Shown here piece after piece: positions 1 through 11,196 of a stretch of 64,000 bases of DNA. The stretch comes from Echiichthys vipera (taxonomy: Eukaryota; Chordata; Actinopteri; Perciformes; Trachinidae): assembly GCA_963691815.1 (NCBI GenBank), contig OY829650.1, positions 32,503,577 to 32,567,576 of the forward strand, in the 5' to 3' direction. A program made the position numbers and the translations under genes. Under the pieces are notes generated by a model. The model ran no database searches. It saw nothing but the letters and a program-made list of their open reading frames with translations, and was not told the origin of the DNA. Positions within the stretch are counted from its first letter, which is position 1, and each line of letters starts with the position of its first letter.

Positions 1-1549
1 TACACTGGTGTTCTTCTGGTGAGGATAGTTGTGCACAAAATGAACATGCACTACATGTGTCCTGTTTTGCACCTTCCGCTTGTGTATTTCTGTGGGAACT
101 GGAACACATGCAGTGAACTCTGAGCCCATAGAACCCCAAAGTGTTACTGCCCCTACATCATGAGGACCACTTTTGGCCCCTTACTGCCCCTCTGCACCCC
201 GCCCGCCCAAATTAAAGCCCCAGACATGGGGCTTTATTGACTGGTTTGGGATCGCCTCCTCCGGATAGGCTACTTATCCTTGAAGCTCTGCCTCCATCAC
301 AAGAAGATAATCTCCTGTGATTACCTTCTATTTCTCATCTGCTCACTCTATCTCTTTTCCTCTCTCTCTGTTTTGTCGATTTCCACTCCACTCCTCTCTG
401 TTGTTACATGACCTACACCCCCCCCCCCCCCCACACACACACATCCCCAACTCCAACCATCCCCTCGCTTTCTTTCTCCCATTCTCTCTTCAGCTCTTTT
501 TTCTGGTTTGGGGGTAGAGGTGGTGAATAGAGAAGGCCTCATCTCCAGCGCCGTCTCACTGTGTGTTCTTTTGTACAGGCGCTCCTCGGCCAGCTGCCTA
601 TTCACACAGTCCTGCCAATTAGGACCCCATTCAGAGAGCAAGAGAGAGGACACAAGATGAGATCGGTTACCCCCCGGACACACACACACACACATCACAC
701 CACCATGCCCCCCTTACTGTATATATGGTCTGATATTAAAGCCTCTTCTTCCTCGACTCACCTCCTCTTTTCATCTCCTGCCGTCAGCATTTTCCTGTAT
801 GTGCTTCATTTCCATAGGCCTTGATTGATAATGGTTTTTGACACCTGATACTGTTTTGGATTGATTTGAATGTGCCAATATCAAGTATATTTCAATCGCA
901 CCATTTTCATGCCAAAAAATAATAAGCAAAGCTTCAGTGTTTTAATGACTTCTTCAGTACTCAGCTGAAAACCAGGTCTGGGTTAACCCATAGAGCAACT
1001 GACCTCTTTTTCTCCCTCTCTATGTGCATTGTGTATGTATGAGATGATAAGTAATTATTTGTGACTTGATTATAAGCACAGTTTTATTTAATGTAAAGCA
1101 CCAAGTAAGCACATTGTAAACTGAAATCACACATGCAATAGAGTTATGGTGTCCCAGAAAACAGTTGTGACCATTTTAGTTCAAATTTAGAGAATGTTAA
1201 GACTGTTAAAAATATATGAGACAAAGTGATTGAGACAAAGTGATTGAGAAAAACTGACGTTAAAATAGACTTACTCATGCAGGTCAGTTTTCACCCCAGG
1301 TGGTATTCCAGGATTGATCATAATGGGATGGTTAAGAAGGGCTGTTTGTGTCCACCCCTCAAACTGCTGATGTCATCATCACCTCCATAACTGAACACTG
1401 GCACCAAACTATTTTCTCCCTCCAGTGTTCATTTGAAATTCATATATAAAGCTTGTCAGTTATACCAATCTAAACAAACACGTGACACATCTGAATTTCT
1501 TTATTCACTCCCTATACTGTAGCCACTGAAAATATGTTTTTGTTATTAG
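1..1549. other. Unique noncoding sequence
   Basis: No coding signal is seen on either strand. The stretch holds a pyrimidine-rich tract (about 340-530) with a C-run and CA-run near 418-443, a short (CA)n at 678-694, and a tandem pair of a 15-base motif at about 1222-1251. Short open frames here are low-complexity artefacts. Confidence 0.6.
213..236. other. Short perfect hairpin
   Basis: Nine-base arms TAAAGCCCC (213-221) and GGGGCTTTA (228-236) flank a 6-base loop. No T-run or gene is adjacent, so no terminator or ncRNA role is supported. It may be a remnant of a small TIR element. Confidence 0.4.
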
Positions 1550-1566
1550 GAAAGGGGGGGGGGGGG

Positions 1567-1676
1567 CATGCAGCAAAGGGCCGCAGGTTGGAGTCAAACC
1601 TGCGGCCGCTGCCTAGAGGACCTTCAGCCTCTTTCCATGGGGAGACTGCTCTAATCACTCAGCCACCTGCCACCCC
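1567..1676 (-). mobile_element. tRNA-derived SINE, minus strand
   Basis: Read on the minus strand, the sequence starts with a tRNA-like head. A box A motif TGGCTGAGTGATTAG lies at 1652-1666 and a box B motif GGTTTGACTCC at 1590-1600. Then comes the body GCGGCCCTTTGCTGCATGCC. The plus-strand SINE at 53.5 kb shares box B and the CGGCCCTTTGCT-type body, so both belong to one family. Pol III transcription from the internal boxes is the family's usual mode. Adjacent on the plus strand is a run of about 15 G (1552-1566), which is the C-rich 3' continuation of the element. No target duplication was resolved. Confidence 0.7.
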
Positions 1677-1781
1677 AATTTATTGCTTTTTAATGCCACC
1701 TTTTTGTATGTCTATTCAATACTTTACTCATATGCCACAATGATGTAATGTTTTTGATTAAAAATATCTTCATTTCACACA

Positions 1782-1812
1782 GAGGTACGTCACAGAGGTA
1801 CGTCACAGAGGT
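1782..1812. repeat. Short tandem repeat, 14-bp unit
   Basis: The unit ACAGAGGTACGTC is repeated about twice with a partial third copy. Too short to be a minisatellite; probably replication slippage. Confidence 0.6.
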
Positions 1813-3289
1813 TTCACCCCGCCGTCCTCTTGTCATCTTGCATTTAGTGAATTATGCATCAGAAGAAATTTAAAAAATATGTAATGTTTACTTAAATAGT
1901 ATTTCTCTTTAGCTTTACCATTAGCAAAAGTTCTTTCATGCTTGATGTCAGTGTCATATATGTTTTAAATTTGTATTTTCTAACATTCTATTGAAGCTCT
2001 AAGTTGATCACGTTGAATAACATATTCTCATTAAAAAGCTGCCTTGATTTTTAGGGTCCAAACATTATACAAAATGGGAATATTATATTAGTGCATCATT
2101 TTCACTAATCATCCAGTATTATGGATCATGGCTACAATGTAAAATTACCTTTTGTAAGTTTGAACAATGGTAGGCCATGCATGTGTCTGTAATGATGGAA
2201 TACAGGTGGGTCTGGCAGAGTTGCCGAGGTTGACTAAAGCAGGCTATTGAAGTACTTTTACATCTACTACAGCTTTAATCAACACGGACACCAACTTACT
2301 TCCTCATGTCGGCTGCCCACATTCACACCCCCGCTACAATGGTCCTCTAATCTCGCTCTGTAGAGCAATCATTAACGGGCCGATTCCACTGGGGCTGAGA
2401 TGGGTGAAATAAAAAGAAAGAGGAATGTCGGGAGGGGCCTGTAATGGATACTGGGGCCAGTAATTAGGCACCAGGTCCTGTGTTAAAGTGTTGTGACTTT
2501 GGGAGAGCCATTTAGCCTGCTTAATGAGTCTCTAACAGTTTATTGATGCCACTTCTCCCATCACTTTTCTGACGCTCGCCTCCCCTCAGCCCATTTTTCT
2601 CTCTGCCCTGTGGGACTCCCAGAGCAACCATTGTCGCTAATTAATTGAAATTAGGACAGATCAAATGCATTCCAACTTTTCTCATATGAGCAGAAGTACC
2701 TGGGGGAATGAAATTCCAATTTAGAAACTTGGGGATTTCTGGTCCGCCCCTTGAACGGTGTTAAATGAGGACTCTTAATACGGGTGCTGGGCACTAATGC
2801 ATCTGAGTAATAGACACTAATCTAGGGACCATTGTGGCCCTATTGTCCAACTTGATTCATGGTGATTCAGAGGCATTTATATCAATGTGATACCATAGTT
2901 CTTTCTTGATTGGTTTGCCTCAGGATACTTTTTTTTCTCTTAGCAATAGTGGTCTCTCCAGCAAAGTGATGAATTAAGACTTGTGATTAACGAACTTGTG
3001 TTCCTGTTTCCAGGTCGCTGCATCTGTGTGTTACTGTTTGTAAAAACTACTAAAACTAAAAACCTCTTGTTCTATTCTGACAGCTGTCCTTTTTAAAAAG
3101 GAATTTGTGGCTTTGCAACATCAACAGTCCTGGAGGCAGATTCATACCAGGTTTAAATCTGAAGGACTGCATGTATTGTATGTTGGTTCATCAATGACGA
3201 GGACCTGCTTAAGCATCACGGTTTGGTCTAATGTCTGCAGACATCTACTTTAGAGTTACAACTTTATCAGAATGAGGTAACTGTGTGTT
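1813..3289. other. Unique noncoding sequence, possibly conserved in part
   Basis: No gene is recognised. About 2290-2870 has balanced base composition, no simple repeats, and many homeobox-like TAAT/ATTA cores (for example TAATTAATTGAAATTA near 2640). This is the look of a conserved noncoding element near a developmental gene, but only an alignment could show it. Confidence 0.35.
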
Positions 3290-3685
3290 TTGACATGGAC
3301 AGAACAATGCAATGAGGAATGCAAAGATGTCTACACTGGAGAAACAAAACAACCACTGCATAAACGCATGGCTCAACACAGGAGAGCTAACTCCTCAGGC
3401 CTGGACTCTGCTGTCCACTTACATCTCAAGGAGAAAGCCCATTCCTTTGAGGACAACAATGTCCACATCCTGGACAGAGAGGACAGATGGTTTGAAAGAG
3501 GAGTAATAGAAGCCTTCTATGCAAAAGTAGAGAAACCATCGCTAAACAGAGGCGGAGGTCTGAGACACCACTTATCTCCAATTTACAATGCTGCCCTTTC
3601 ATCCCTTCCCAGGAGATTCAACAATCTAACCTCAAAGAACAACTGTTCACAAATGGCCTCCTGTGACTCCAACGACTATCGTTAA
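3290..3685 (+). pseudogene. Penelope-like element, GIY-YIG endonuclease fragment
   Basis: The frame stays open for 131 codons and matches the C-terminal endonuclease of Penelope-like retroelements. It has a cysteine-bearing linker (QCNEEC), then the YIG half of the nuclease core as VYTGETKQPLHKRMAQHR. Further along come the block HSFEDNNVHILDREDRW and the tail KVEKPSLNRGGGLRHHLSP. In Penelope elements this nuclease cuts target DNA so that the upstream reverse transcriptase can prime. No reverse transcriptase domain is visible upstream, so this is a 5'-truncated copy. The first residue is a TTG inside the domain rather than a true start. About 150 bases of element-like 3' sequence follow. I cannot assign the subfamily (Neptune, Poseidon or other) by eye. 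Confidence 0.75.
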
Positions 3686-3955
3686 GACTCAATAGAGCAC
3701 TAATAAAGTCAAAACCAACTTCCCATCAACGACTGCCACTCTAACGACGGTCGTTGGCACTTGGAGCACAAAGGGTTCCAGTGACATCCTCGGCCTTGTG
3801 AAATGTTAAATACCTGGATCTGCTTTGGGGATAATGATGACCTGGACAAATGAGAAGATTCACACATGTTTTGACATACTACTTATCTATCCTTTGTTGT
3901 AAATGTTCTGCATGTGTTGTGAGTGGAACAGATTTTATAAGTAAATGTTTATGTG

Positions 3956-4045
3956 GAGCCCTGTGATAGGCTAACGTCCTGTCCAGGGTGGACCCCGCCT
4001 CGTGCCCGATGTCAGCGGAGATCAGCTCCAGCCCCCCCAGGCCAG
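3956..4045 (+). repeat. Interspersed repeat fragment
   Basis: The segment around CCTGTCCAGGGTGGACCCC and CAGCGGAGATCAGCTCCAGC matches a very common fish interspersed repeat, recalled from general familiarity. I cannot assign its class. No coding content. Confidence 0.5.
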
Positions 4046-4967
4046 ATACACCTACATAGGTGTCTCCAGCCTTTCTTCTTTATTGTCACATACATGTACA
4101 TTATGTACACCATCCTTTCTGGTTCAAGTTGGGTTTAGATATATGTAGTGGGGTAATGTGTTGGTCAGAGAGATACATGGCCAAAAGTACAATAACACCT
4201 ACGGCTTTCTCTTTGTTAACTTCAATTATTCAACCAATAGATTCGACCAGGCAAGGGATTATAAAATGTATAGAAAAACTCTTGTCACAAATTATACAAT
4301 GCATTTAGTCACTTTGGGAAACTCTCTACAAAGCAAATGTTAACCAGGACAAGTTGACTGGCTGACTTAACAGGGACTAAAAACCTGTTCATGGAAAAAA
4401 TTATTTTTTCACCACATACCTTAGTTAAATAAAAATCGAGATAGCAAAGCACTTGTGTTTATATGTGTGGTATTTATTCAGATATAATTTTTACAAAGCT
4501 AACACACAACAGGCTAGTTTGTCATGTTTCCATGAAAACACAGATAATACTAGCAAAGAGTGTTTTATTTTGAGAGCAAATTGCCTCACAATATATGAAG
4601 ACATTTTGATTCTATATTTTATTTAGGTAATAACTTGTGTGTATAATGGCAATATAATGCACTCAAGGGTGTGCTTTACTTTTTGACATGACTGAAATTA
4701 CCCTTTCATGTTATATTGCCTAACTGGCAACAGCGGAGTACGGCAGATCCTTGGACTTGTTTAACTAACTTGGTTGTGATTGGCAAGTGAATGCTGTCAA
4801 TATTAACACCATGAGAAACACAAAGCTTGACAACAGTTTCAGTCGGATTTTGAGGCCTGTAAAAATTAGGTTTTGATACTTGTTTCTTTCTTTTCAAAGA
4901 TCTGAAAATATACTTTAACATATTATTAGCAAAGATAAATCTGACTATTTAAAAAAACAACAGCAGC
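4046..4967. other. AT-rich unique sequence
   Basis: No gene or recognisable repeat is seen. Open frames here are short and without motifs. Confidence 0.5.
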
Positions 4968-5087
4968 CAAACTCATGACCGAAAGAACAAGGTCGCGGGT
5001 AAAAGCGGCCAAAATGGGTTTTCTCAGGAGGGTGGCTGGAGTCTCCCTTAGAGATAGGGTGAGAAGTTCAGCCATCCGTGAGGAACT
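4968..5087 (+). mobile_element. Rex3 LINE fragment (first of two)
   Basis: This is the C-terminal part of the Rex3 (RTE clade) reverse transcriptase ORF, where the family reads MTERTRSRVQ...RVRSSAIREEL. It begins at CCAAACTCATGACCGAAAG and stops abruptly after GAGGAACT, mid-ORF, where repeat A starts. The second fragment at 5318 begins at exactly the same Rex3 position. That suggests a duplication or template switch rather than two independent 5' truncations. Confidence 0.7.
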
Positions 5088-5313
5088 GCTGACAACCCCT
5101 CCACCACCACCACCACCACCACCACCATGAGGTCACAATAATCACTCTGTACTGACCCTCTGACCAACTCCCTCCACTGATGCGTTTGTCAAAGTGCACA
5201 TACGAACTCCTGCAATCAATTCAAAATGCTGCTGAACTGAATGTTAGCCTTTGTTTTTAGCCACACCAGTGGTGGGATTCTAGCTATGGTAATGTCAGTC
5301 AGTCCACCACTAT
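5088..5313 (+). repeat. Repeat A, copy 1
   Basis: A segment of about 225 bp starts CTGACAACCCCTCC, contains a (CCA)n run at 5101-5127 and ends CAGTCAGTCCACCACTAT. It recurs with high identity at 11451-11678. No coding potential was found. It is sandwiched between two overlapping Rex3 fragments. The family is not identified. Confidence 0.75.
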
Positions 5314-5317
5314 CCAC

Positions 5318-5577
5318 CAAACTCATGACCGAAAGAACAAGGTCGCGGGTACAAGTGGCCGAAATGGGTTTTCTCTGGAGGGTGACTGAAGTCACCCTCC
5401 GAGATAGGGTGAGAAGTTCAGCCATCCGTGAGGAACTCGGAGTAGAGTTCTCCTTTGCTCTCCTTTGCGTTGAAGGAACAAGTTGAGATGGTTCGGGCAT
5501 CTAGTAAGGATGCCCCCAGGGAGCCTCCCTAGGGAGATGTTCCAGGCACGTCCAGCTGGGAGGAGGCCTCAGGGAGG
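5318..5577 (+). mobile_element. Rex3 LINE fragment (second of two)
   Basis: It starts at the same Rex3 position as the fragment at 4968 and runs further, through the GHLVRMPP-encoding block and AGGCACGTCCAGCTGGGAGG. It then breaks off at GGGAGGAGG, where the Harbinger-like MITE begins. The true Rex3 3' tail (GATGAGAT)n is absent, so both ends are broken. The frame carries stops and is not functional. Confidence 0.7.
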
Positions 5578-6467
5578 AGGTGGAGTGTTTACTGCAGATT
5601 TGGTCAGATGAAAATATTCAAAAACAGTTGGACAAGAAGCACAAAAACTCTGAGGTCTATGGAAAGATTTGTAAACAATGCAACGCATCGCGATGGCGTC
5701 AATCAATGTGTGTGACGTGTTACGGAGTGATGGCGTATAGGCAGGCAAGAAGCATTCCGCCGAGGCCCAGGTAGTGTGAGTACAAACGGGCCCGGGGGGG
5801 ACAAGTACCCTAAGAGCGTGATCACACTATCCTTTTGGCCGCGGCCAAAACCGGTTTTTCAGCTAAAGTCTAGTACCTTTAAGTAGTGTGAGCGAACCCG
5901 CTCCGCGCTCAACTGGGGCCAGCTGGCCCTCCACGGCCCGCTTGAAATAGGTGGGCTTTAGCGGAGCCGTTTGCACATGTACGAGCACGAGCGTGCGCAC
6001 GTGTACGAGCACGAGCACGAGCCCTACGGCCGTATCGTTATGTCCGCCTGTTCGGACATGTAAATAGAAGGACGAACCATGCGCGGACATTTAACAACAA
6101 CAACAATGGCGGTGAAAGGTTCATGTTGGTGTGGTGCGGAGGTGGAGTGTTTACTGCAGATTTGGTCGGATGAAAATATTCAAAAACAGTCGACAAGACG
6201 CACAAAAACTCCGAGGTCTATGGAAAGATTTGTAAACAAAGCCACACACACGCGATCAATGCGTGTGACGTGTTACGGCGTGATGACGTATGGACAGCAA
6301 GAAGCATTGGCCGAGGCCCTGGTAGTGTGAGTACAAACGGGGCTGGGGCGCGGGGGGGAGAGGGAGGGGGGACAAGTACCCTAAAGTCCGGGTCTCGGTC
6401 CGGGAGGACAGTGTGAGTCCGCCCTAAGACACGGGGCACGGTATGAATGGACAATGTGAGTGCGCCC
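5578..6467 (+). mobile_element. Harbinger-like MITE, outer copy (split and truncated)
   Basis: The outer copy comprises 5578-5813 and 6428-6467, interrupted by the inner copy. Its left end is missing, joined to Rex3 sequence. It resumes after the inner element with a diverged match to the family's right end and finishes GTGAGTGCGCCC followed by TAA (6468-6470). Within 5580-5670 it encodes a Myb/SANT-like (trihelix) stretch in one frame, with ECLLQIWSDENIQKQL followed by HKNSEVYGKIC. Such a DNA-binding protein is the usual second gene of PIF/Harbinger transposons. No transposase is present, so the copy is non-autonomous. Confidence 0.65.
5814..6424 (+). mobile_element. Harbinger-like MITE, inner copy, nested in its own family
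   Basis: The element is flanked by TAA on both sides (5811-5813 and 6425-6427), the TWA target duplication expected of PIF/Harbinger. The left end GAGCGTGATCACACT and the inverted right end GGGCGGACTCACACTGTCC are imperfect terminal repeats. It carries a remnant of a Myb/SANT-type exon after ATGGCGGTGAAAGG at 6105, with ECLLQIWSDENIQKQ and then a frameshift. A G-rich tract able to form a quadruplex lies at 6339-6371. The third copy is at 46865-47499 in the opposite orientation. Confidence 0.75.
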
Positions 6468-6571
6468 TAAGTGTGTCTTCTAGTCACTGTGTCTTAAAAC
6501 ATAATGTATAAATATGTCAATGTCAATCATTTTTACAGCTTAGTATATTATAAACAATGAAAATGTATGTA

Positions 6572-6640
6572 TATAGGCCGCCCTACACATTACTGTAGGC
6601 CAAGTTTAATATAAAACTGAATTTTATACAATACATGTAG
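6572..6640 (+). repeat. Repeat B, copy 1
   Basis: The segment containing AGTTTAATATAAAACTGAA and ending ATGTAGTAG matches 29521-29590 at about 80% or better by eye. It continues into CTAAGGGGTCCTTGGCCTAA, which looks like more of the same dispersed family. Class unknown. Confidence 0.55.
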
Positions 6641-7749
6641 TAGGGGGTCTCTGCTGTGTCTCTGTCAGCTAAGGGGTCCTTGGCCTAAAAAACGTTAAGA
6701 CCCTGATATGAATATGAGGTGATGCCAAATTTAGCTAACATGACAGATCAGCAGTCCTGCCGTCATCGTTCACATGGATCTTTTAGCTTCTGACTTTCTA
6801 TTAACCTTCATTTCCTCAGACAGAGCAGTGCACTGTTTTCCAGAAACACACTGCACACACACACTTCTAGTGTTTAGCAGAGGACACCCAGGTTCAGATG
6901 CTGCTCAGGGGCATATTAATGCTTCAATGAAAGAGATTAAAAAAATTCAAGTAGTTTAAAATAAAGCGTCATGCTCAGTGTTACAGTGCTCTACTGTCAT
7001 ATAACAGACTGAGTTCACAAACTGTCGGGCAGAGATCCTCCGATGCTTCGTTACATTTAGTCAGAAATGTACTTGTGACACGGTCACCAAAGATATTATG
7101 TGACAGGTTATCCTCTCAGTTCGCTCAAACAGAAGGAAGGCTACCTAAAGCGAAAACTAGTTTGATAAAGAAACTATGGTGAGGTTGAATTTATTGTCGG
7201 TGCAATATTATGTTAAAACAGTATCTCCAAACATTTCAGGAACCATTACTGAACTGTGTAAGAAATGAAATGTAAACTTGGGTGAAAGTAAAAAAATCCT
7301 CACCAGAGAATGAGAAATATATTTTAATACCCTCTGTTATTGGAATGAAATGTGTGATGATTAAATATATAATTTAAGGTAATTCAAACAAGGATTTATG
7401 TTAACTACAAATTACAATTCATTTGTAGGAAGAAAGACTAAAACATCAAGTTGAATGAATTCTTGAGACAATGATTGATTTAGGATTTTGTGTCTCGCTC
7501 ATGTTTGTTAAAATAATGAAATGAATGTGTCTCTCTGTACTTGGTTGTTCATTCAACTGGATGAGCTGGTTGTTTGTTGTGTTTATATGACCATAGCTGG
7601 TAAGTGTGTGTGTGTGTGTGTGCGTGTGTTCTCCACATCGTTCTCACCGATCGTCCCCCAACTCGTCAAATACTGACGTTTTGTCACTTAACTTAACGCC
7701 TGACACCAACGCACAGGGCACTCACATGCTCTAACAGAAACACAAAGAG

Positions 7750-7842
7750 GTAGAGCGACTTCATTCTCTGCTCAGGACCCCATTACTCCCAGATATCTTC
7801 ATATCAAAAATATGAGTTTGCTGCTGTAGTAATGCTCTGAAT
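7750..7842 (+). repeat. Repeat C, copy 1
   Basis: A block around GACTTCATTCTCTGCTCAGG and CCATTACTCC is repeated at 26460-26552. Noncoding dispersed repeat of unknown class. Confidence 0.6.
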
Positions 7843-9118
7843 GTTGAGTACTCCTTTAAACGCAAATTCATTAAAGTCCACAACTTTACAAAAATATAAA
7901 TGTAACCTTCTTTTTATGAATAAATTGTATATGAAAGATGTCCATACTTGTTTAGATTCAAATTTATAATGATACATTTTTAAATCAAAAGTTACGATGA
8001 CAGGCAGGAAGCTCAGCAAATCATTTTAATTTGGACCAAATAAAATGATGGGTCAGACTTTTATCAGAAATATATGAGAATAAAATATTGATGAGTTTCA
8101 ACACTTGGTGGATTTCTTTTACATTTTAGAGTGCCATATGCTATTAGGAGCGTTAAAAAATTACAAAAGAAATGCGTCAAAATGCCAGAAAGGTAAAAAG
8201 CCTCATAGACAGATAGCAAGGGTTCAATCTGCCATAAAACAGTAAGAACAAGAAGTGATGAATGAATGATGAAATAAACAGGGACAGAGCTGCTTTAATA
8301 AAGCCGCTAATTAGAGCGAGAATAATAACTAAAAGGACAAATTTTAGTCTGTCAGTGTTATGAGCACTTTTATAAAAACCTATATTAATCTGAGATTTTG
8401 AGAATTAATTCATAGAATAGGTGGCTTATGTTCATATCATATCACATTACATTGATTTTTATATTTTAAATAGCCATCTGGTTTTTGTCTTATATAAATA
8501 AATATAATAAATAATACTAAATGTGTGCATGGAGGCCAGAAAAAGGAGCTACGAGAGCCTTAAGAAAATGAAACATCATTGTATTTTTTCTCAAATCTCA
8601 GTGTACCCTTTAACATAAACCATAAAAATACATCTGCAGATCTGCGCCGCCATCTTGATGTGCACTGATCTCACCAATCAACAGCAAGCAGTGATGCTGG
8701 GCCTGGTGAGGCCCGAGTGTATGCTTCATGCCCCTTTACAAGAGTTTATTTTAAGGGAAAAGCATGTTAAACAAAATCTAATCATAACTAAATATTTTCC
8801 ACATACTTTAAAACACGTGGAAGACCACTTTAATAGAATTTGTAAAGCACTGGGAACTGCCACTGTGAATTAAACTTGAAACATGAATAAATGTGTTCAC
8901 TTTTCTCTTTGTGTGTGTGTGTGTTCTGTCAGAACATGGCCAGAGTCAGCTATACAGGGAGAATTAAAGAGTCAGCGTGGTACAGAGAGAATGGCTCCAC
9001 TGGGGTTGAAAGAAAGCGTGGCCGTATGTCTCCTTTAAAAGTCAATCTCTCCCTCTTGTGTACTGATTAAGAGGCCTTATTGGCATGTACATCTGTATTA
9101 ACACGGCCATTGGTGACC

Positions 9119-9121
<3 letters not shown>

Positions 9122-9171
<50 letters not shown>

Positions 9172-9197
9172 TGTGAGTGTGTGTGTGTGTGTGTGTG
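9122..9197 (+). repeat. (GT)n microsatellite
   Basis: A pure GT run at 9122-9167 is followed by an interrupted GT run to 9197. Cysteine-valine or histidine-threonine open frames read through it are artefacts. Confidence 0.95.
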
Positions 9198-10246
9198 AGT
9201 CTGGCCAGACGAGGCGCGAAGAGCCCCGCCAGATTGATTCACAAAAGGAAAGGGCTGCTTCACGCTTGTCACAGGAACTCAGGGGGGTTAAAAAACGCTC
9301 CGGGTGGAGGGTGGGACGCAACACCCTCCCAGACAGAGCACGGGTGCAGCAGGAGAAACGGCACGCACCCCCTTGTCCAGCTGACTCCCTCTTTCTCCCC
9401 CATCTCACGCACACAAACACACCACAGGGACTAGGATTAACCGGAGAGAGGACCACTACAGGCCCACATGCCCCCCCTCAGCCAGCCTGGGCCCATTCAG
9501 GTCTTCTGTTACTCACCGTCCTAACAGGGATTAGACTTAATGAACTGGAAGGAGTTAACAATAAATAAATCAGGGCCTATAAGCAGCCTCCTAATTCCAT
9601 TTTGTGTTCTGACGCTCTTCTTTCCTCCCTTTCTGTTTGAACACAAGGTGTAATCCACTTGACTATCAAAAGGTGCAAGGAGAGTGTGAATTGAAACTAG
9701 CCCTGTCACACACACACACACACACACACCGCCTGCCGCTGATGCAGTTTGCCGATACCATCTGCTCCCATCAATGCCGACTCTGGAAAGCAAACCACAT
9801 ACACTTTAGATAAAAAATAAAAATTTAAATGTATTTTTATATTCTTCCCTAATTAAACCATTTCATAACCCATTCAAAGAAGCTACTGAAGAATGGAAAA
9901 GCTAATTAAATGCATTATTATTGAATGCAATGTAGTGTACAGTCACTGTTGATGTAGCCTGCAGGGGGAGTATAATATGTTGGTTATTTCTGTTTGCAAC
10001 AGCACATTTGGGCGTACTTTTTAATTTCCTCTGTAATTATGCCTTTCCCCGACTTTGTCAAGAAATGTTCTGACATCTCAGTATGAAATCAACTTGTTAT
10101 TTTGATGATTTACAACTCAATTAGGCCAGTCACAAGATGCAGAAGAAAAGATAAAAAAGAGACAAAAAACAAAACACGCTCCATGGGCTTTTTCTATCTC
10201 ATCTGAGAGAAGTGTGTTTTTAACTTGTTTTGCTGACTGGTTTGTT

Positions 10247-10250
<4 letters not shown>
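9198..10250. other. Unique noncoding sequence
   Basis: No gene is supported. A (CA)n lies at 9708-9730. Open frames of up to about 160 codons here draw most of their length from the GT tract and lack recognisable domains. Confidence 0.5.

Positions 10251-10282
<32 letters not shown>
10251..10282 (+). repeat. (GT)n microsatellite
   Basis: About 16 uninterrupted TG units. Confidence 0.95.
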
Positions 10283-10283
<1 letters not shown>

Positions 10284-10411
10284 ATCAGTGCAGTGAGCGC
10301 CTTGCCTGCATCAGCGTGTCATTCAGTGTTTGTATTGACTCTGGTCTCTGAGGAAAAACCTGCACATTCCTCTTCCCTGCCCATGTTTTTTAATTGGAGT
10401 TGCTGTAGTGG

Positions 10412-10412
<1 letters not shown>

Positions 10413-10489
<77 letters not shown>
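10413..10489 (+). repeat. (CA)n microsatellite
   Basis: About 38 uninterrupted CA units, likely length-polymorphic. Confidence 0.95.
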
Positions 10490-10492
<3 letters not shown>

Positions 10493-10506
10493 CTTGGTGA
10501 AAGTGT

Positions 10507-10552
10507 GTTCAATTCAATTCAAAAAACTTTATTTGTCCCCGGGGGGCAATTC
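10507..10552 (-). repeat. LINE 3'-tail fragment
   Basis: TTCAATTCAATTC followed by AACTTTATTTGTCCCC and GGGGGGCAATTC looks like the inverted 3' end of a fish non-LTR element. Only the tail is present and no coding part. The family is uncertain. Confidence 0.5.
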
Positions 10553-11159
10553 AGGTGTGTATATGTATTGAGGGTTATTTTTACTATATTTACCATAAAT
10601 TGGCAAGCATCTGAATTGGTTATTTATAGCATTAACATTAAATCATCAATTATTTTTAATATAGTAGAATATAAAGAGGGAAAATCAATGTTAACATATA
10701 GTATGATAAGCATTATGTCCCTGTTTCATTCTATATTGCTGTTATAAAAATAATTGACAGAAAATGACTGGTTTAAGTAAGTTTTATTTAAGGAAAAGTG
10801 TCTTTACATTTACTTTAAATGCACTGCTCAAAGAAGTGGCTTCATGTTCATGAACACACTTTTAAGACAATAGCACAGAGGGAGAAGATTTAGAATATCA
10901 CTGAAGAAAAGCAGGGAGTCTTTTAAGTTCAAGACAAAGAAAAATTGAAATATATCAATATTGTCTGTTTAATCAGTAAACAGTGATTCCTGTCCCTGGA
11001 CCGCACCTTTAATGCCACAACAGGGCTGATGGATGCATTTAGACAGAGTTAACAAAAAGGGCTTTTAACAAAAAGGGCTTTTCAGCAAAGTCACATTCAA
11101 TAGCAATCAACAGGATGAATGTATCACTGCATCCGGCTTTTTGAAGTGAAAGCCCTTCC

Positions 11160-11196
<37 letters not shown>

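Larger units (their letters stand above)
6471..9121. other. Noncoding sequence with small repeats
   Basis: No gene is supported. Included are repeat B copy 1 (6572-6640), a (GT)n at 7602-7628 and repeat C copy 1 (7750-7842). The rest is AT-rich unique sequence. Confidence 0.5.

Noticed and set aside
1652..1666. Possible tRNA gene on the minus strand
   Set aside because: Box A and B are present but no cloverleaf stems or mature 3' end; the sequence continues as a SINE body.
9067..9568. Open frames of about 130-160 codons around the GT microsatellite
   Set aside because: Same artefact; overlapping frames on both strands and no recognisable domain.
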